From contig NZ_VRKN01000001.1 of assembly GCF_008080435.1 (NCBI RefSeq), positions 434,001 to 498,000 on the forward strand: 64,000 nucleotides of DNA. The letters run 5' to 3'. The stretch is from Enterobacter asburiae. GTDB taxonomy: Bacteria > Pseudomonadota > Gammaproteobacteria > Enterobacterales > Enterobacteriaceae. Every line of letters starts with the position of its first letter. Positions within the stretch are counted from its first letter, which is position 1. The notes under the pieces were generated by a model. The model did not search any database. It saw nothing but the letters and a program-made list of their open reading frames with translations, and was not told the origin of the DNA. Below, one piece after another: positions 54,516-63,139 of this stretch. The translations under genes and the position numbers were made by a program.

Positions 54516-56896
54516 GGCCCCTCCCGACATACCAGCGGGCCGTAGGTTTGCAGCTTGTGTTGCGGGTTGGCTCCCACGGTCAGGGTGGCCTTGCAGCGTT
54601 TTCCGTCAGGCGAAATCACCTCAAGCGGGTTCACATCGCTGAGATTTTCCAGCCAGGCGATGCCGTCATACCCCACCACCGCATTGCTGCGCGAGACGCG
54701 TCGGACCTGGCTTCCCACCGGCAACGCCTGCCCGTGCGCATCATACAGAATGACGCTGGCCACCCGCTCCTGCTCCATCGGGAAATCGACCAGATAGCCG
54801 CTGTGACGTCGGATGGCGATCCGCCGCTCCGTCTCTTTCAGGCGGGTATCCGCCGGCAGATTCAGGGTATCAATCCGGTAGCTTGCCGGGTAATACGCCG
54901 ACACCCCGCTGACCAGCAGGTAGCCGTTGTTATTGGTTTTACCGACGGGCTGGTTCTCATAGCTGACGGGCACATCCGGGTGGCCGTCGGTACTGATGAC
55001 CACAAACGCATCGTTGATCTTATTCGCCGCAAACAGCTCACCGTCCATAAGCACAACTGAGCCCATCGCCTCACCCCACCAGGTCATGGTGTCCCTTTCG
55101 CCATAACCGCCACCCTGCAGCTCTATGTTGTTATTGCGCCAGCCCAGCGTACCCTGTTGATAATCACTGGATCTTGACTGGTTGGCCCAGGCCATGTTCC
55201 AGCTGAACCCACCGTCAGAAGGCATGGAGTGGTTATAGTTGATGCGCTGGGTACTGCCTGCATCCGGGGTATGTTCAACGGTGACGGCAGCGCTGTCGCG
55301 TGCCCCCAACGGCACCTGCAGCGACAGCGCGACCGTCCAGTCTCCCCGCTGCCGGTCCCGGCTGCCAGCCAGGTAAATACTGCTCGCCCCCCACAGATTG
55401 CGGCTCCAGGAGAGATTGAGCAGCTCGGTTTTTTGACTGTCAAAACTCTCCACGCCGATCCAGGCCGCACCGATGTTGCCGTACTGTCCCAGATTGAAGG
55501 TCAGAGAATACTGGTCCGTATTACGGCTGAAGCTGGCGATGGGTTTATCGTTTTCGTCATACACCGTCGGCTGGTCGTAGAGGGCCAGGTTGCCAAAGCC
55601 GCGGTCGCGACGCGTGTGCTGGGTGGCGACGCTAAACTCGCTGGTACTGTACTGGTAGCCCCAGTTGATTTGCCCGCCCGCATCACCGCGCATGCGGCTT
55701 TGCGAGTAGGAGGTATTCACCACGCCAAACTGGCCGAGTTTTATGACCGTTCCCGCTCCGCCCAGCGCCAGCTCCTGCGCTGCTTCCGCGTGGCCCTCCA
55801 GCGTTAGCCAGTCCGTCATCCCGTAGCGGTACGAGCCGCTGCCTGCTGCCGAACCGTAGTCAAAATTCTTGATACCGTAATTGCGCCGCAGGCTGCCGAG
55901 CGTCACTGCACCATCGCTCAACCCTTGCTTAAGCAAGTCGCTGGTGACGTAAAACGGCAGCGTGGTGCTTACCTGGCGCCCCAGCGCATCCGTCGTGACC
56001 AGCACCGCATCTCCGGCGCCGTTGATATAGGGCAGATTCGTCAGGGTGAAGGGGCCCGGCTGAAGCTGGGTTGAACCGGAGCGATAGCCGTTGATAAAGA
56101 GATCGACCGAGGTGGGTACCGCGGCTTCCCCCGCGAACTCGGGCAGCGGCCATGTCACCAGGTCAGGGCGCAGGGAGAAATCCCGCCCGACGCTTACCCC
56201 GCCCATCCGCACGCTGGAGCTCCAGCTCAGGGCATCGCTGATCACGTCCCCGACGCTCCAGCTCATCGCGTCATCTTCGTTAGTGAACAACAGGGTCGTG
56301 TCATAGCGAACATACCCTTCCTGCTGACCGTCGTTACCGCTGAAATTTTCCCGCGCGTAACCGGTGGAGGAAAAGGAGCCGTTCTCGTTGAAGTAGCGGA
56401 ACTCATGCCAGAGCGATGCCTGACCGCCGATATGTTCCGTGTGGTTGGTGTAGAGATCGTAATTCAGCAGCGCCCCGCGCCCGAAGTGCGGCTTGGCCTG
56501 CGCCGTTTGCGCACTGAAAGGGGTTACGCGGGCCGTCACCCAGTCGCGGGGAACGGTCAGCAGCAGGCGCTGCGCGGCGCTGTCGTACTCCACCCGAACC
56601 TGAGCAAGCGAAGTGAGATTCACCTCTCCGGTGGGAACATGCGCCGGGGGCAGCCCCGCGCGCAGCAAATCGGCGCTGGAGATAAAGAAAGCGCCTTTAC
56701 GCTGCGTCACGGGCACCACCAGGCCGGTATCGTAGTGGTTGACCACGAGGGCAAGCTGGAAGACTGCCTCATCATTTATCGCCTGTGCCTGGGGAGGCGG
56801 CGGTAAACTGTCGTCGCCGGGCTCAGCCAGGGTCGCGGAACTGACGCATAGCAGTATCATCATCGCCGGCTTCAGTTGACGGGCGTCGACTGCCAT
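54512..56896 (-). CDS. Outer-membrane usher of a Csu-type pilus (CsuD-like)
   Basis: The 794-residue FimD/PapC-family usher has an N-terminal signal (PAMMILLCVSSATLAEPG) and an N-domain with FISSADLLRAGLPPAH. A long beta-barrel contains the plug region (TSVDLFINGYRSGSTQLQPG, PFTLTNLPYINGAGDAVLVT), and the C-terminal domain ends HKLQTYGPLVCREGP. It assembles and secretes subunits delivered by the chaperone. The start overlaps the chaperone stop by 25 bases; GGGA precedes the ATG at 56896. No frameshift is seen. Confidence 0.9.
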   Translation of the reverse strand: MAVDARQLKPAMMILLCVSSATLAEPGDDSLPPPPQAQAINDEAVFQLALVVNHYDTGLVVPVTQRKGAFFISSADLLRAGLPPAHVPTGEVNLTSLAQVRVEYDSAAQRLLLTVPRDWVTARVTPFSAQTAQAKPHFGRGALLNYDLYTNHTEHIGGQASLWHEFRYFNENGSFSSTGYARENFSGNDGQQEGYVRYDTTLLFTNEDDAMSWSVGDVISDALSWSSSVRMGGVSVGRDFSLRPDLVTWPLPEFAGEAAVPTSVDLFINGYRSGSTQLQPGPFTLTNLPYINGAGDAVLVTTDALGRQVSTTLPFYVTSDLLKQGLSDGAVTLGSLRRNYGIKNFDYGSAAGSGSYRYGMTDWLTLEGHAEAAQELALGGAGTVIKLGQFGVVNTSYSQSRMRGDAGGQINWGYQYSTSEFSVATQHTRRDRGFGNLALYDQPTVYDENDKPIASFSRNTDQYSLTFNLGQYGNIGAAWIGVESFDSQKTELLNLSWSRNLWGASSIYLAGSRDRQRGDWTVALSLQVPLGARDSAAVTVEHTPDAGSTQRINYNHSMPSDGGFSWNMAWANQSRSSDYQQGTLGWRNNNIELQGGGYGERDTMTWWGEAMGSVVLMDGELFAANKINDAFVVISTDGHPDVPVSYENQPVGKTNNNGYLLVSGVSAYYPASYRIDTLNLPADTRLKETERRIAIRRHSGYLVDFPMEQERVASVILYDAHGQALPVGSQVRRVSRSNAVVGYDGIAWLENLSDVNPLEVISPDGKRCKATLTVGANPQHKLQTYGPLVCREGP

Positions 56897-57630
56897 TGTG
56901 CGTCCCTGGCATTAATCTGCGCGCTCATCCGCTCTGGCTGACGAACGCCAGCGGGTACCGGCCAGCTGCGGGTGCTGCCCGGAAGGACATACCCCAGTAA
57001 TCCCTCCGCGACCGTGCGTTTCTGCCCCCCCTGCTCCAGTGCTACCTGGCTTAGCCTGACATGAACATCCCCCCGATTTCGGACCTCCAGCGCAGGCTGT
57101 CCACCCGCCTGCGTCACCCGCCAGCTCAGGTTTCGGGTCTCCGCCAGCGCGTGATGCGCGCCCTCTTTGAGGGTCGGGATCCCCTGTCCATACACGAACA
57201 GAGGAATGGAGTAACGCATTTGCAATTTGAGGCCGATGGTGGGTTCGGCTTTGGCATCAGGCTGGGGGATTTCATCGACGATAATGCGATAGGCCTGTTC
57301 GACGCCTGCGGGAACTGGAGCCTGTTTGATAAGGCGAATAAGCTGCTTGCTGCCAGTGCCAATCGTGACGATCGGCGGGCTGGCGACCACGGCCTGCTGC
57401 GCGGTATAACGCTCGTGTCCGTCCTCCTGCTTCCAGCGCACGATGCGGACCTGCATCGTCGTGGCGCTGTTTCCCTGGTTCTGGATCCACAGTTCCGTGG
57501 CGTTGGCGTCCGCAGCAAGCCATGGATCGATCGGCCAGAGCAGAATGGTGGCCGCCGCCTGCGCCTGGCCGGTTTCCACAGCCATGCCCAACGCGCCTGC
57601 CAGACAAACGAGTCTGAAAAATGGCTTCAT
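56872..57630 (-). CDS. Periplasmic pilus chaperone (CsuC-like)
   Basis: The 252-residue PapD-like chaperone has a signal peptide (FRLVCLAGALGMAVETGQAQ). Two immunoglobulin-like domains follow: TELWIQNQGNSATTMQVRIV and GTGSKQLIRLIKQAPVPAGV with QAYRIIVDEIPQP, the usual chaperone signature region. ATG 57630 (MKPFFRLVC) is preceded by GGGAGAG at 5 bases; a GTG two codons upstream is less likely. It overlaps the usher gene by 25 bases. Confidence 0.88.
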   Translation of the reverse strand: MKPFFRLVCLAGALGMAVETGQAQAAATILLWPIDPWLAADANATELWIQNQGNSATTMQVRIVRWKQEDGHERYTAQQAVVASPPIVTIGTGSKQLIRLIKQAPVPAGVEQAYRIIVDEIPQPDAKAEPTIGLKLQMRYSIPLFVYGQGIPTLKEGAHHALAETRNLSWRVTQAGGQPALEVRNRGDVHVRLSQVALEQGGQKRTVAEGLLGYVLPGSTRSWPVPAGVRQPERMSAQINARDAQWQSTPVN

Positions 57631-57646
57631 CAACACTCTCCCTTTA

Positions 57647-58195
57647 TTACCATGACAAGGTCACGGTGAGCTGATCGGAATAGGTTCCCGCCGGGCTAAA
57701 CCCGGTCAGTAGCGCTACGCCAAAAAGCGGCAGCGCGATGTTATTGCTGTTGGTATAGGTCACCGGTATTGCCTGGTTGACGCCAATTTCGCTGTTCGCG
57801 GCCAGCGAGCTACTGCTGTAGAGCCGGTATGGCACCAGTTCTGTTCCACCGGACCGCTTCATACGACGAACGGAGGCGTAATTCTGCCCGCCATTAATAC
57901 TCATGGTCAGCGCTACGCCAGGCGTACAGGCGATAGACAACGCCCCGTTTGGCACAAAGCTGGTGCTGACCGGCGCGCTCTCGACGCCGTTATGGGTGCC
58001 AAAATCCAGCGTACCGAGAAGCCCTCCGCTACCGGTGGCCACCGCGCATCCCGGTACAATGGTCGCGCTGACCTTAAAGGACTGTGATGTCACCGCACCC
58101 GCCGTGGGCATCATGAGCAATCCGACGATCAGCGCGAAAAAAGGCTGCACGCGTCCCCCTGCGCGTTTGCGCAGACCTGTGAGAGTTGCCTTCAT
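57647..58195 (-). CDS. Minor pilus subunit, spore coat U domain (CsuA/CsuB-like)
   Basis: The 182-residue secreted subunit has a basic start and a hydrophobic signal (FFALIVGLLMMPTAGAVTSQ), then one SCPU domain: FKVSATIVPGCAVATGSGGL, GTLDFGTHNGV, and the closing motif GFSPAGTYSDQLTVTLSW. It is 11 bp downstream of the first subunit gene. Acinetobacter csu operons have two such minor subunits (A and B); only one is present here. Confidence 0.82.
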   Translation of the reverse strand: MKATLTGLRKRAGGRVQPFFALIVGLLMMPTAGAVTSQSFKVSATIVPGCAVATGSGGLLGTLDFGTHNGVESAPVSTSFVPNGALSIACTPGVALTMSINGGQNYASVRRMKRSGGTELVPYRLYSSSSLAANSEIGVNQAIPVTYTNSNNIALPLFGVALLTGFSPAGTYSDQLTVTLSW

Positions 58196-58206
58196 GGCAG
58201 GCAGGA

Positions 58207-58779
58207 TTAATAGGTTACGCTGACGTTAATCGTGTCGGTATAGGTACCAGGGACGACCGTCACGCTGTTACCACCGCCGGTAATACGCCCGTAGAGAGTG
58301 TAACTATCCACTCCTCCGGCCGTAGAGGCGATCGGCAACGCGGCGTTATTGGCAATCACGGTGTTAAACCCGCTGTCGCTGTACAGGCTGTAAGCCACAC
58401 CCTGTGCCGCGTCGGCCGTGTTCACCAGATAGCGAGCTGGAGTTCCTGACGTGCCTATAACGGTGCCAGGGGCCGTGGAGTTGGTGTTGCCGGTGATCGC
58501 CACCGTATAGCTGGCGGTCGTGCATTGAATGGTGAAGGTGTTTCCGCCGCTGGCACCGGCCAGCTGCGTGGTCAGAGTGGAAAACGTTGCGGGATGGGTG
58601 CCGAAATCAAGTGTCCCGAAGTTAATGCCGTTTTGCGTGGGCGATCCGTTTATCAGGCAACCGTTTGTCAGCGTCAGCGTCGCGCCGATGGTGCCGCTGC
58701 TGGTGACGGCCAGCGCCTGATGGGCCGTTGTCGCAGTCAGTAAGGTACCTGCGCAGATCAAAAGGAGTTTTCTTTTCAT
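58207..58779 (-). CDS. Major pilus subunit, spore coat U domain (CsuA/B-like)
   Basis: The 190-residue secreted protein has a signal peptide (KRKLLLICAGTLLTATTAHQ) and a single SCPU domain. SGTIGATLTLTNGCLINGSP, GTLDFGTHPATFS and the C-terminal VVPGTYTDTINVSVTY are visible. The two cysteines (NGCLING, IQCTTASY) would form the conserved disulfide. As first gene of the operon it is probably the rod subunit. GGAGGGTGGTAA before the ATG is a strong ribosome-binding site. Confidence 0.85.
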   Translation of the reverse strand: MKRKLLLICAGTLLTATTAHQALAVTSSGTIGATLTLTNGCLINGSPTQNGINFGTLDFGTHPATFSTLTTQLAGASGGNTFTIQCTTASYTVAITGNTNSTAPGTVIGTSGTPARYLVNTADAAQGVAYSLYSDSGFNTVIANNAALPIASTAGGVDSYTLYGRITGGGNSVTVVPGTYTDTINVSVTY

Positions 58780-59024
58780 TTACCACCCTCCAGAAGACGT
58801 CTCCGTTCCCTTGCCACATTTTATTTTTGTCGTTCAAGATGTTAGCCCCGCTTAAGGTTCCTTTGAGGGGGTTATTGAGAATTTAGTTTACGGATATCGC
58901 TTCGACCACCTGCCCCTCAACGCATAAGCCATATGTCTTATTGACTTAATTTTCCTATAAATAACAGATTGTTAAATTCATTTAATCCGCAATTTTATTT
59001 TATCTGGAGAGAATATATCCACAA

Positions 59025-59046
59025 AAGTGTGATGATGATCACAATA
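59025..59046. promoter_or_regulatory. CRP-cAMP site upstream of the symporter gene
   Basis: TGTGA-TGATGA-TCACA is a perfect CRP core with 6-bp spacing and an A/T-rich flank. It lies 163 bp before the symporter start and 246 bp upstream of the divergent csu operon. The 429-bp gap (58780-59208) is AT-rich and otherwise holds only the likely promoters of both genes; I see no ORF or RNA in it. Confidence 0.8.
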
Positions 59047-59208
59047 TATCGTCAGGGCATTAGCAACAAAATTAATAAAACTTAAAAAGGAGTTGTATCC
59101 CCCTACACTTTGCGTCAATTTATGTGCCGAATAATTTCCCGCATCGTAATAAAAAATTTATATGTATCGATGCGGGCTACATCTGAAGCGCATAGAGGGT
59201 CTTTTTTC

Positions 59209-60474
59209 GTGGCAAGTGCAAACAAACTCACACTCTTCATCGTGATATTCATGCTGGCGGGTATTCTTTCAGGGGCAGCAATTCATGAATATGCATCTGC
59301 GGATGCCATCAAAGCCTGGTCGGATAATATTACCCTTCTGACCGATATTTTCCTCCGTCTGATCAAAATGGTCATTGCACCGTTGGTCTTCAGCACGCTC
59401 ACCGTCGGCATTATGAAGCTGGGCGAAACCTCCACCATTGGCCGCGTTGGCGGCAAAGCGATGGTGTGGTTTATCAGCTCATCCGTGCTCTCTATTCTGG
59501 TCGGCCTGTTTATCGTCACACTGGAGCATCCGGGAAGCGGTCTGAACCTGACGATCCCAACCGAAGCGGTAGATACGGGTCTGGCCGTTGGCGGCATGAC
59601 GCTGAAAGCGTTCCTGTCGCACACTATTCCGACCAGTATCGCAGGGGCGATGTCGAATAATGAGATCCTGCAGATTGTGGTGTTCTCGATGTTCTTCGGC
59701 ATTGGCGGCGCGTCACTGGGACAGAAATTCAACGCACCGCTGGTGGCTGCGCTGGATGTCGTTTCCCATATCATGCTGAAGGTAACGGGTTACGTGATGT
59801 ACGTTGCTCCGCTGGCCATTTTCGCGGCGATCTCCTCCGTCATTGCCACGCAGGGTCTGGGCATTCTGCTGAACTATGCCTCCTTTATTGGCGGCTACTA
59901 TGTTGCCATTCTTCTCACCTGCATGGTGCTGCTGGCCGTGGGTTACATGGTGCTGAAAAAAGAGGTGTTTCGCCTGGTCAGCATGCTGAAAGATCCTGTT
60001 CTGGTGGCGTTTACCACCAGCAGCTCTGAAGCCGCCTACCCTAAAACGCTGGAGCAGCTGGAGCGTTTTGGTTGCTCGCGCAACATCGCCTCTTTCGTTC
60101 TGCCAATTGGCTACTCCTTCAACCTGGTGGGTTCGATGGTGTACTGCTCTTTCGCCTCGATGTTTATCGCTCAGGCGTACAACATTCACCTGAGCTTCTC
60201 TGAAGTGACGGTTCTGATGCTGACCCTGATGCTGGCGTCAAAAGGCATTGCGGGCGTACCGCGTTCATCCCTGGTGGTACTGGCAGCGACGATCCCGAGC
60301 TTTAACATTCCGGTGGCGGGTATTCTGCTGCTGATGGGGATCGACCACTTCCTGGATATGGGCCGTTCCGCAATTAACGTTCTGGGGAATGGTATTGCGA
60401 CCGCGATGCTGTCGCAGAATGAAGGTGCGCGGGTAGCGGAAGCGGAAGCTGAGCTGGTAAAGCAGGAAGCGTAA
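59209..60474 (+). CDS. Dicarboxylate/amino acid:cation symporter (DAACS/SDF family)
   Basis: This 421-residue membrane transporter of the GltP/DctA family has about eight helices and two re-entrant hairpins. HP1 reads AFTTSSSEAAYPKTLEQLE (about residue 270). TM7 reads GYSFNLVGSMVYCSFASMFI where most relatives have N-x-D-G-T. HP2 contains ASKGIAGVPRSSLVVLAA, and TM8 MGIDHFLDMGRSAINVLGNG keeps the substrate-binding Asp and Arg. The GNG at the end of TM8 resembles DctA rather than sodium-coupled GltPh. GTG at 59209 is preferred because it starts ASANKLTLF directly before the first helix with GAGGG upstream; the frame is open to 59110. Substrate is not known; a C4-dicarboxylate or acidic amino acid is likely. 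Confidence 0.85.
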   Translation: MASANKLTLFIVIFMLAGILSGAAIHEYASADAIKAWSDNITLLTDIFLRLIKMVIAPLVFSTLTVGIMKLGETSTIGRVGGKAMVWFISSSVLSILVGLFIVTLEHPGSGLNLTIPTEAVDTGLAVGGMTLKAFLSHTIPTSIAGAMSNNEILQIVVFSMFFGIGGASLGQKFNAPLVAALDVVSHIMLKVTGYVMYVAPLAIFAAISSVIATQGLGILLNYASFIGGYYVAILLTCMVLLAVGYMVLKKEVFRLVSMLKDPVLVAFTTSSSEAAYPKTLEQLERFGCSRNIASFVLPIGYSFNLVGSMVYCSFASMFIAQAYNIHLSFSEVTVLMLTLMLASKGIAGVPRSSLVVLAATIPSFNIPVAGILLLMGIDHFLDMGRSAINVLGNGIATAMLSQNEGARVAEAEAELVKQEA

Positions 60475-60485
60475 GGTGAAAAAAA

Positions 60486-60533
60486 GGGTGAGGCCTGATG
60501 CCCTCACCCCAGCCCTCTCCCACAGGGAGAGGG
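60486..60533. repeat. Palindromic GC-rich repeat (copy 2)
   Basis: CCCTCACCC and CCCTCTCCC-ACA-GGGAGAGGG repeat the element at 25591-25637 in the opposite orientation, here preceded by GGGTGAGG. It lies between the convergent symporter gene and cheW. Confidence 0.7.
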
Positions 60534-60544
60534 AGCAAACACAA

Positions 60545-60574
60545 AAAACGGCAACCTGGGTTGCCGTTTTGCAT
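60545..60574. terminator. Terminator of the mocha operon after cheW
   Basis: AAAACGGCAACC-TG-GGTTGCCGTTTT is a 12-bp perfect stem, followed on the minus strand by TTGTG and T residues. It lies 8 bases beyond the cheW stop. Confidence 0.9.
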
Positions 60575-60578
60575 TTAC

Positions 60579-61082
60579 CTACGCTACGTGACTCGCGGCG
60601 ATATCCAGCAGCGCCATCTCATCGCTGTTCAGCAGCTTCTCAATGTTCACCAGAATCAGCATACGCTCGCCGAGCGCGCCCAGACCGGTCAGGTATTCGG
60701 TCGACAGCGTGACCGCAAACTCCGGCGCAGGACGAATTTGGTCAGAGGTCAGGGAAAGCACATCAGATACGCCGTCCACCACGATACCTACCACGCGCTG
60801 CCCCAGGTTCAGGACGATCACCACGGTGTTGTCGTTGTAGTCAACGTCGCCCTGGCTGAACTTCACGCGCAGATCCACGATTGGCACAATGACGCCACGC
60901 AGGTTGGTGACACCTTTAATAAAAGCAGGCGTGTTAGCGATGCGGGTAACCTGGTCGTAACCACGGATTTCCTGCACTTTCAGGATATCGATGCCGTATT
61001 CCTCATCGCCTAAAGTGAATACCAGGAATTCCTGCCCTGATGGCTCGCCCGCCAGTTTCGTTACATTACTCATACCGGTCAT
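60579..61082 (-). CDS. cheW: Chemotaxis adaptor CheW
   Basis: The 167-residue double SH3-like barrel links receptors to CheA. The sequence [20 protein letters not shown] and [20 protein letters not shown] are essentially E. coli CheW, with the same length. It is last of motAB-cheAW and 19 bp after cheA. In E. coli tar would follow directly; here the symporter and csu genes intervene. Confidence 0.98.
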   Translation of the reverse strand: MTGMSNVTKLAGEPSGQEFLVFTLGDEEYGIDILKVQEIRGYDQVTRIANTPAFIKGVTNLRGVIVPIVDLRVKFSQGDVDYNDNTVVIVLNLGQRVVGIVVDGVSDVLSLTSDQIRPAPEFAVTLSTEYLTGLGALGERMLILVNIEKLLNSDEMALLDIAASHVA

Positions 61083-61101
61083 GTTATTACCTTCTACTTA
61101 A

Positions 61102-63135
61102 TCAGGCGGCTGTGTACGCCACACGTTGTTCACGATTTAATCCCTGAAGCGCCGACACATCGACGATCAGCGCCACGCTACCATCACCCAGAATGGTGGC
61201 GGCAGAAATACCCGGCACTTTGCGGTAGTTGCTTTCGAGGTTCTTCACCACTACCTGGTGCTGGCCAATCAGCTGATCAACCAGCAGCGCGTAGCGGCGG
61301 CCCGCGCTTTGCAGGATCACAACGATACCCTGCGTGGCCTCTGTCTTCGCCCCGTCCACTTCGAACACTTTCCACAGTTCCACCAGCGGCAGGTACTCAC
61401 CGCGCACTTCGAGGACGCGCTCGCCGCCCGCCAGCGGATGCAGATCTTCTTCACGCGGCTGTAGGGATTCCATCACGGCGTTCAGCGGCAGGATAAAGAC
61501 TTCGCCCGCCACTTTGACCGACATGCCGTCGAGGATCGCCAGCGTCAGCGGCAGCAGGATGCGAATGGTGGTGCCGGAACCCTGTTTAGACTGGATCTCA
61601 ACGTGGCCGCCCATCTCCTGGATGTTACGTTTCACCACGTCCATGCCTACGCCGCGCCCGGACACGTCGGTCACCTGCTCTGCGGTAGAGAAGCCCGGCG
61701 CGAAGATCAGCATGCCCACTTCTTCGTCGGTCATGTTTTCATTGACCGCCATCCCCTGCGAAATCGCTTTTGCCAGGATGCGCTCGCGGTTAAGACCGGC
61801 GCCATCATCGGTCACTTCGATGCAGATGTTCCCGCCCTGATGTTCCGCAGACAGGATCAGGTTCCCGACCGGGGATTTTCCGGCGGCAATGCGGTTTTCC
61901 GGCAGTTCGATACCATGGTCGAGACTGTTACGCACCAGGTGCGTTAACGGGTCGATGATACGCTCGATCAGGCTCTTATCCAGTTCGGTTGAGCTGCCCA
62001 TCAGGGTCAGTTCAATCTGTTTATTCAGCTTGCTGGCAAGGTCACGGACCAGACGCGGGAAGCGGCTGAAGACATATTCCATCGGCATCATGCGGATGGA
62101 CATGACCGATTCCTGCAGGTCGCGGGCGTTACGCTGCAACTGACCCATGCTGGTAATCAGATCGCCGTGCGTGACCGGGTCCAGTTCGTTAGAACGTTGT
62201 GCCAGCATCGACTGGGTGATCACCAGTTCGCCAACCAGGTTAATCAGCTGGTCAACCTTCTCAACCGCAACGCGGATACTGGTTGACTCGCTGGAGCGCG
62301 CGGCAGGTTTTTCACCACGGCCAGGTACCGCGGCCTCTTTTGGCACCGCCTTCAACGCCGGGGCCGCAGGCGTCACAGCCGGGGCGACGGCCTGAGCGAC
62401 GACAGCCACCTCTTCCGCAGCGGCAGGGGCTTCAACCGCAGCCGTTTCGGTTTCGAAGGCGATCTGGTCAGCTTCAATCACAAAGCACAGCACCGCGACG
62501 ATATCGTCCTGGCCAATACCGTCATCAAGCGTCGCAGCAAGGCTGTCTTTGCCTTTTACTACATTGCTTAATTTCGCCAGATTACCCAGCTCTTCTTCCA
62601 GCAGGTTAACTTCATTCTCTTTCAGGCGTGACAGCACAACGCGCAGTTTGTCCGCCTGCGCGGCAGGTGCAGCCTCCTGCGGGGCAACCGCATCGACAAC
62701 GCTCAATTTTGCGGCCGGAACAACCGCTGCGGCAACCTCACCTTTTGCTTCCAGCGCGAGCTGGCGCAGTGCATTGCAGATGTATTCAAAGCTGGCGGCA
62801 TCAGGCTCTGCCGAACTTTTATAGGCGTCGAGCTGTTCCTGCATAATATCTTTGGTTTCCAAAAACAGGTTGATAATGTCGGTATTGAGCTGCATCTCAC
62901 CGCGTCGTGCTTCATCAAGCAGGTTTTCCATTAAATGGGTCGTTTCCTGCAGGATGGTAAATCCAAACGTTCCGGCTCCGCCTTTAATAGAGTGCGCCGC
63001 ACGGAAGATGGCATTGAGCTGCTCGGAGTCCGGTGCTTCGGGCACCAAATCGAGCAAGTGTTGCTCCATATCGGCCAACAATTCGTCGGCTTCATCAAAG
63101 AATGTCTGGTAAAAATCGCTAATATCCATGCTCAC
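61102..63135 (-). CDS. cheA: Chemotaxis histidine kinase CheA
   Basis: The 677-residue kinase has P1 with the phospho-His in [16 protein letters not shown] (H48) and a P2 CheY-binding domain. An Ala/Pro/Val-rich linker (residues about 225-270) makes it 23 residues longer than E. coli (654). P3 dimerisation, the P4 ATPase (N box [15 protein letters not shown]1 [13 protein letters not shown]2 [13 protein letters not shown]) and P5 (regulatory, CheW-like) follow. An internal ATG at codon 98 ([11 protein letters not shown]), the start of the short CheA form in E. coli, is kept. The start lies 4 bp after motB. Confidence 0.97.
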   Translation of the reverse strand: MSMDISDFYQTFFDEADELLADMEQHLLDLVPEAPDSEQLNAIFRAAHSIKGGAGTFGFTILQETTHLMENLLDEARRGEMQLNTDIINLFLETKDIMQEQLDAYKSSAEPDAASFEYICNALRQLALEAKGEVAAAVVPAAKLSVVDAVAPQEAAPAAQADKLRVVLSRLKENEVNLLEEELGNLAKLSNVVKGKDSLAATLDDGIGQDDIVAVLCFVIEADQIAFETETAAVEAPAAAEEVAVVAQAVAPAVTPAAPALKAVPKEAAVPGRGEKPAARSSESTSIRVAVEKVDQLINLVGELVITQSMLAQRSNELDPVTHGDLITSMGQLQRNARDLQESVMSIRMMPMEYVFSRFPRLVRDLASKLNKQIELTLMGSSTELDKSLIERIIDPLTHLVRNSLDHGIELPENRIAAGKSPVGNLILSAEHQGGNICIEVTDDGAGLNRERILAKAISQGMAVNENMTDEEVGMLIFAPGFSTAEQVTDVSGRGVGMDVVKRNIQEMGGHVEIQSKQGSGTTIRILLPLTLAILDGMSVKVAGEVFILPLNAVMESLQPREEDLHPLAGGERVLEVRGEYLPLVELWKVFEVDGAKTEATQGIVVILQSAGRRYALLVDQLIGQHQVVVKNLESNYRKVPGISAATILGDGSVALIVDVSALQGLNREQRVAYTAA

Positions 63136-63139
63136 GCTA

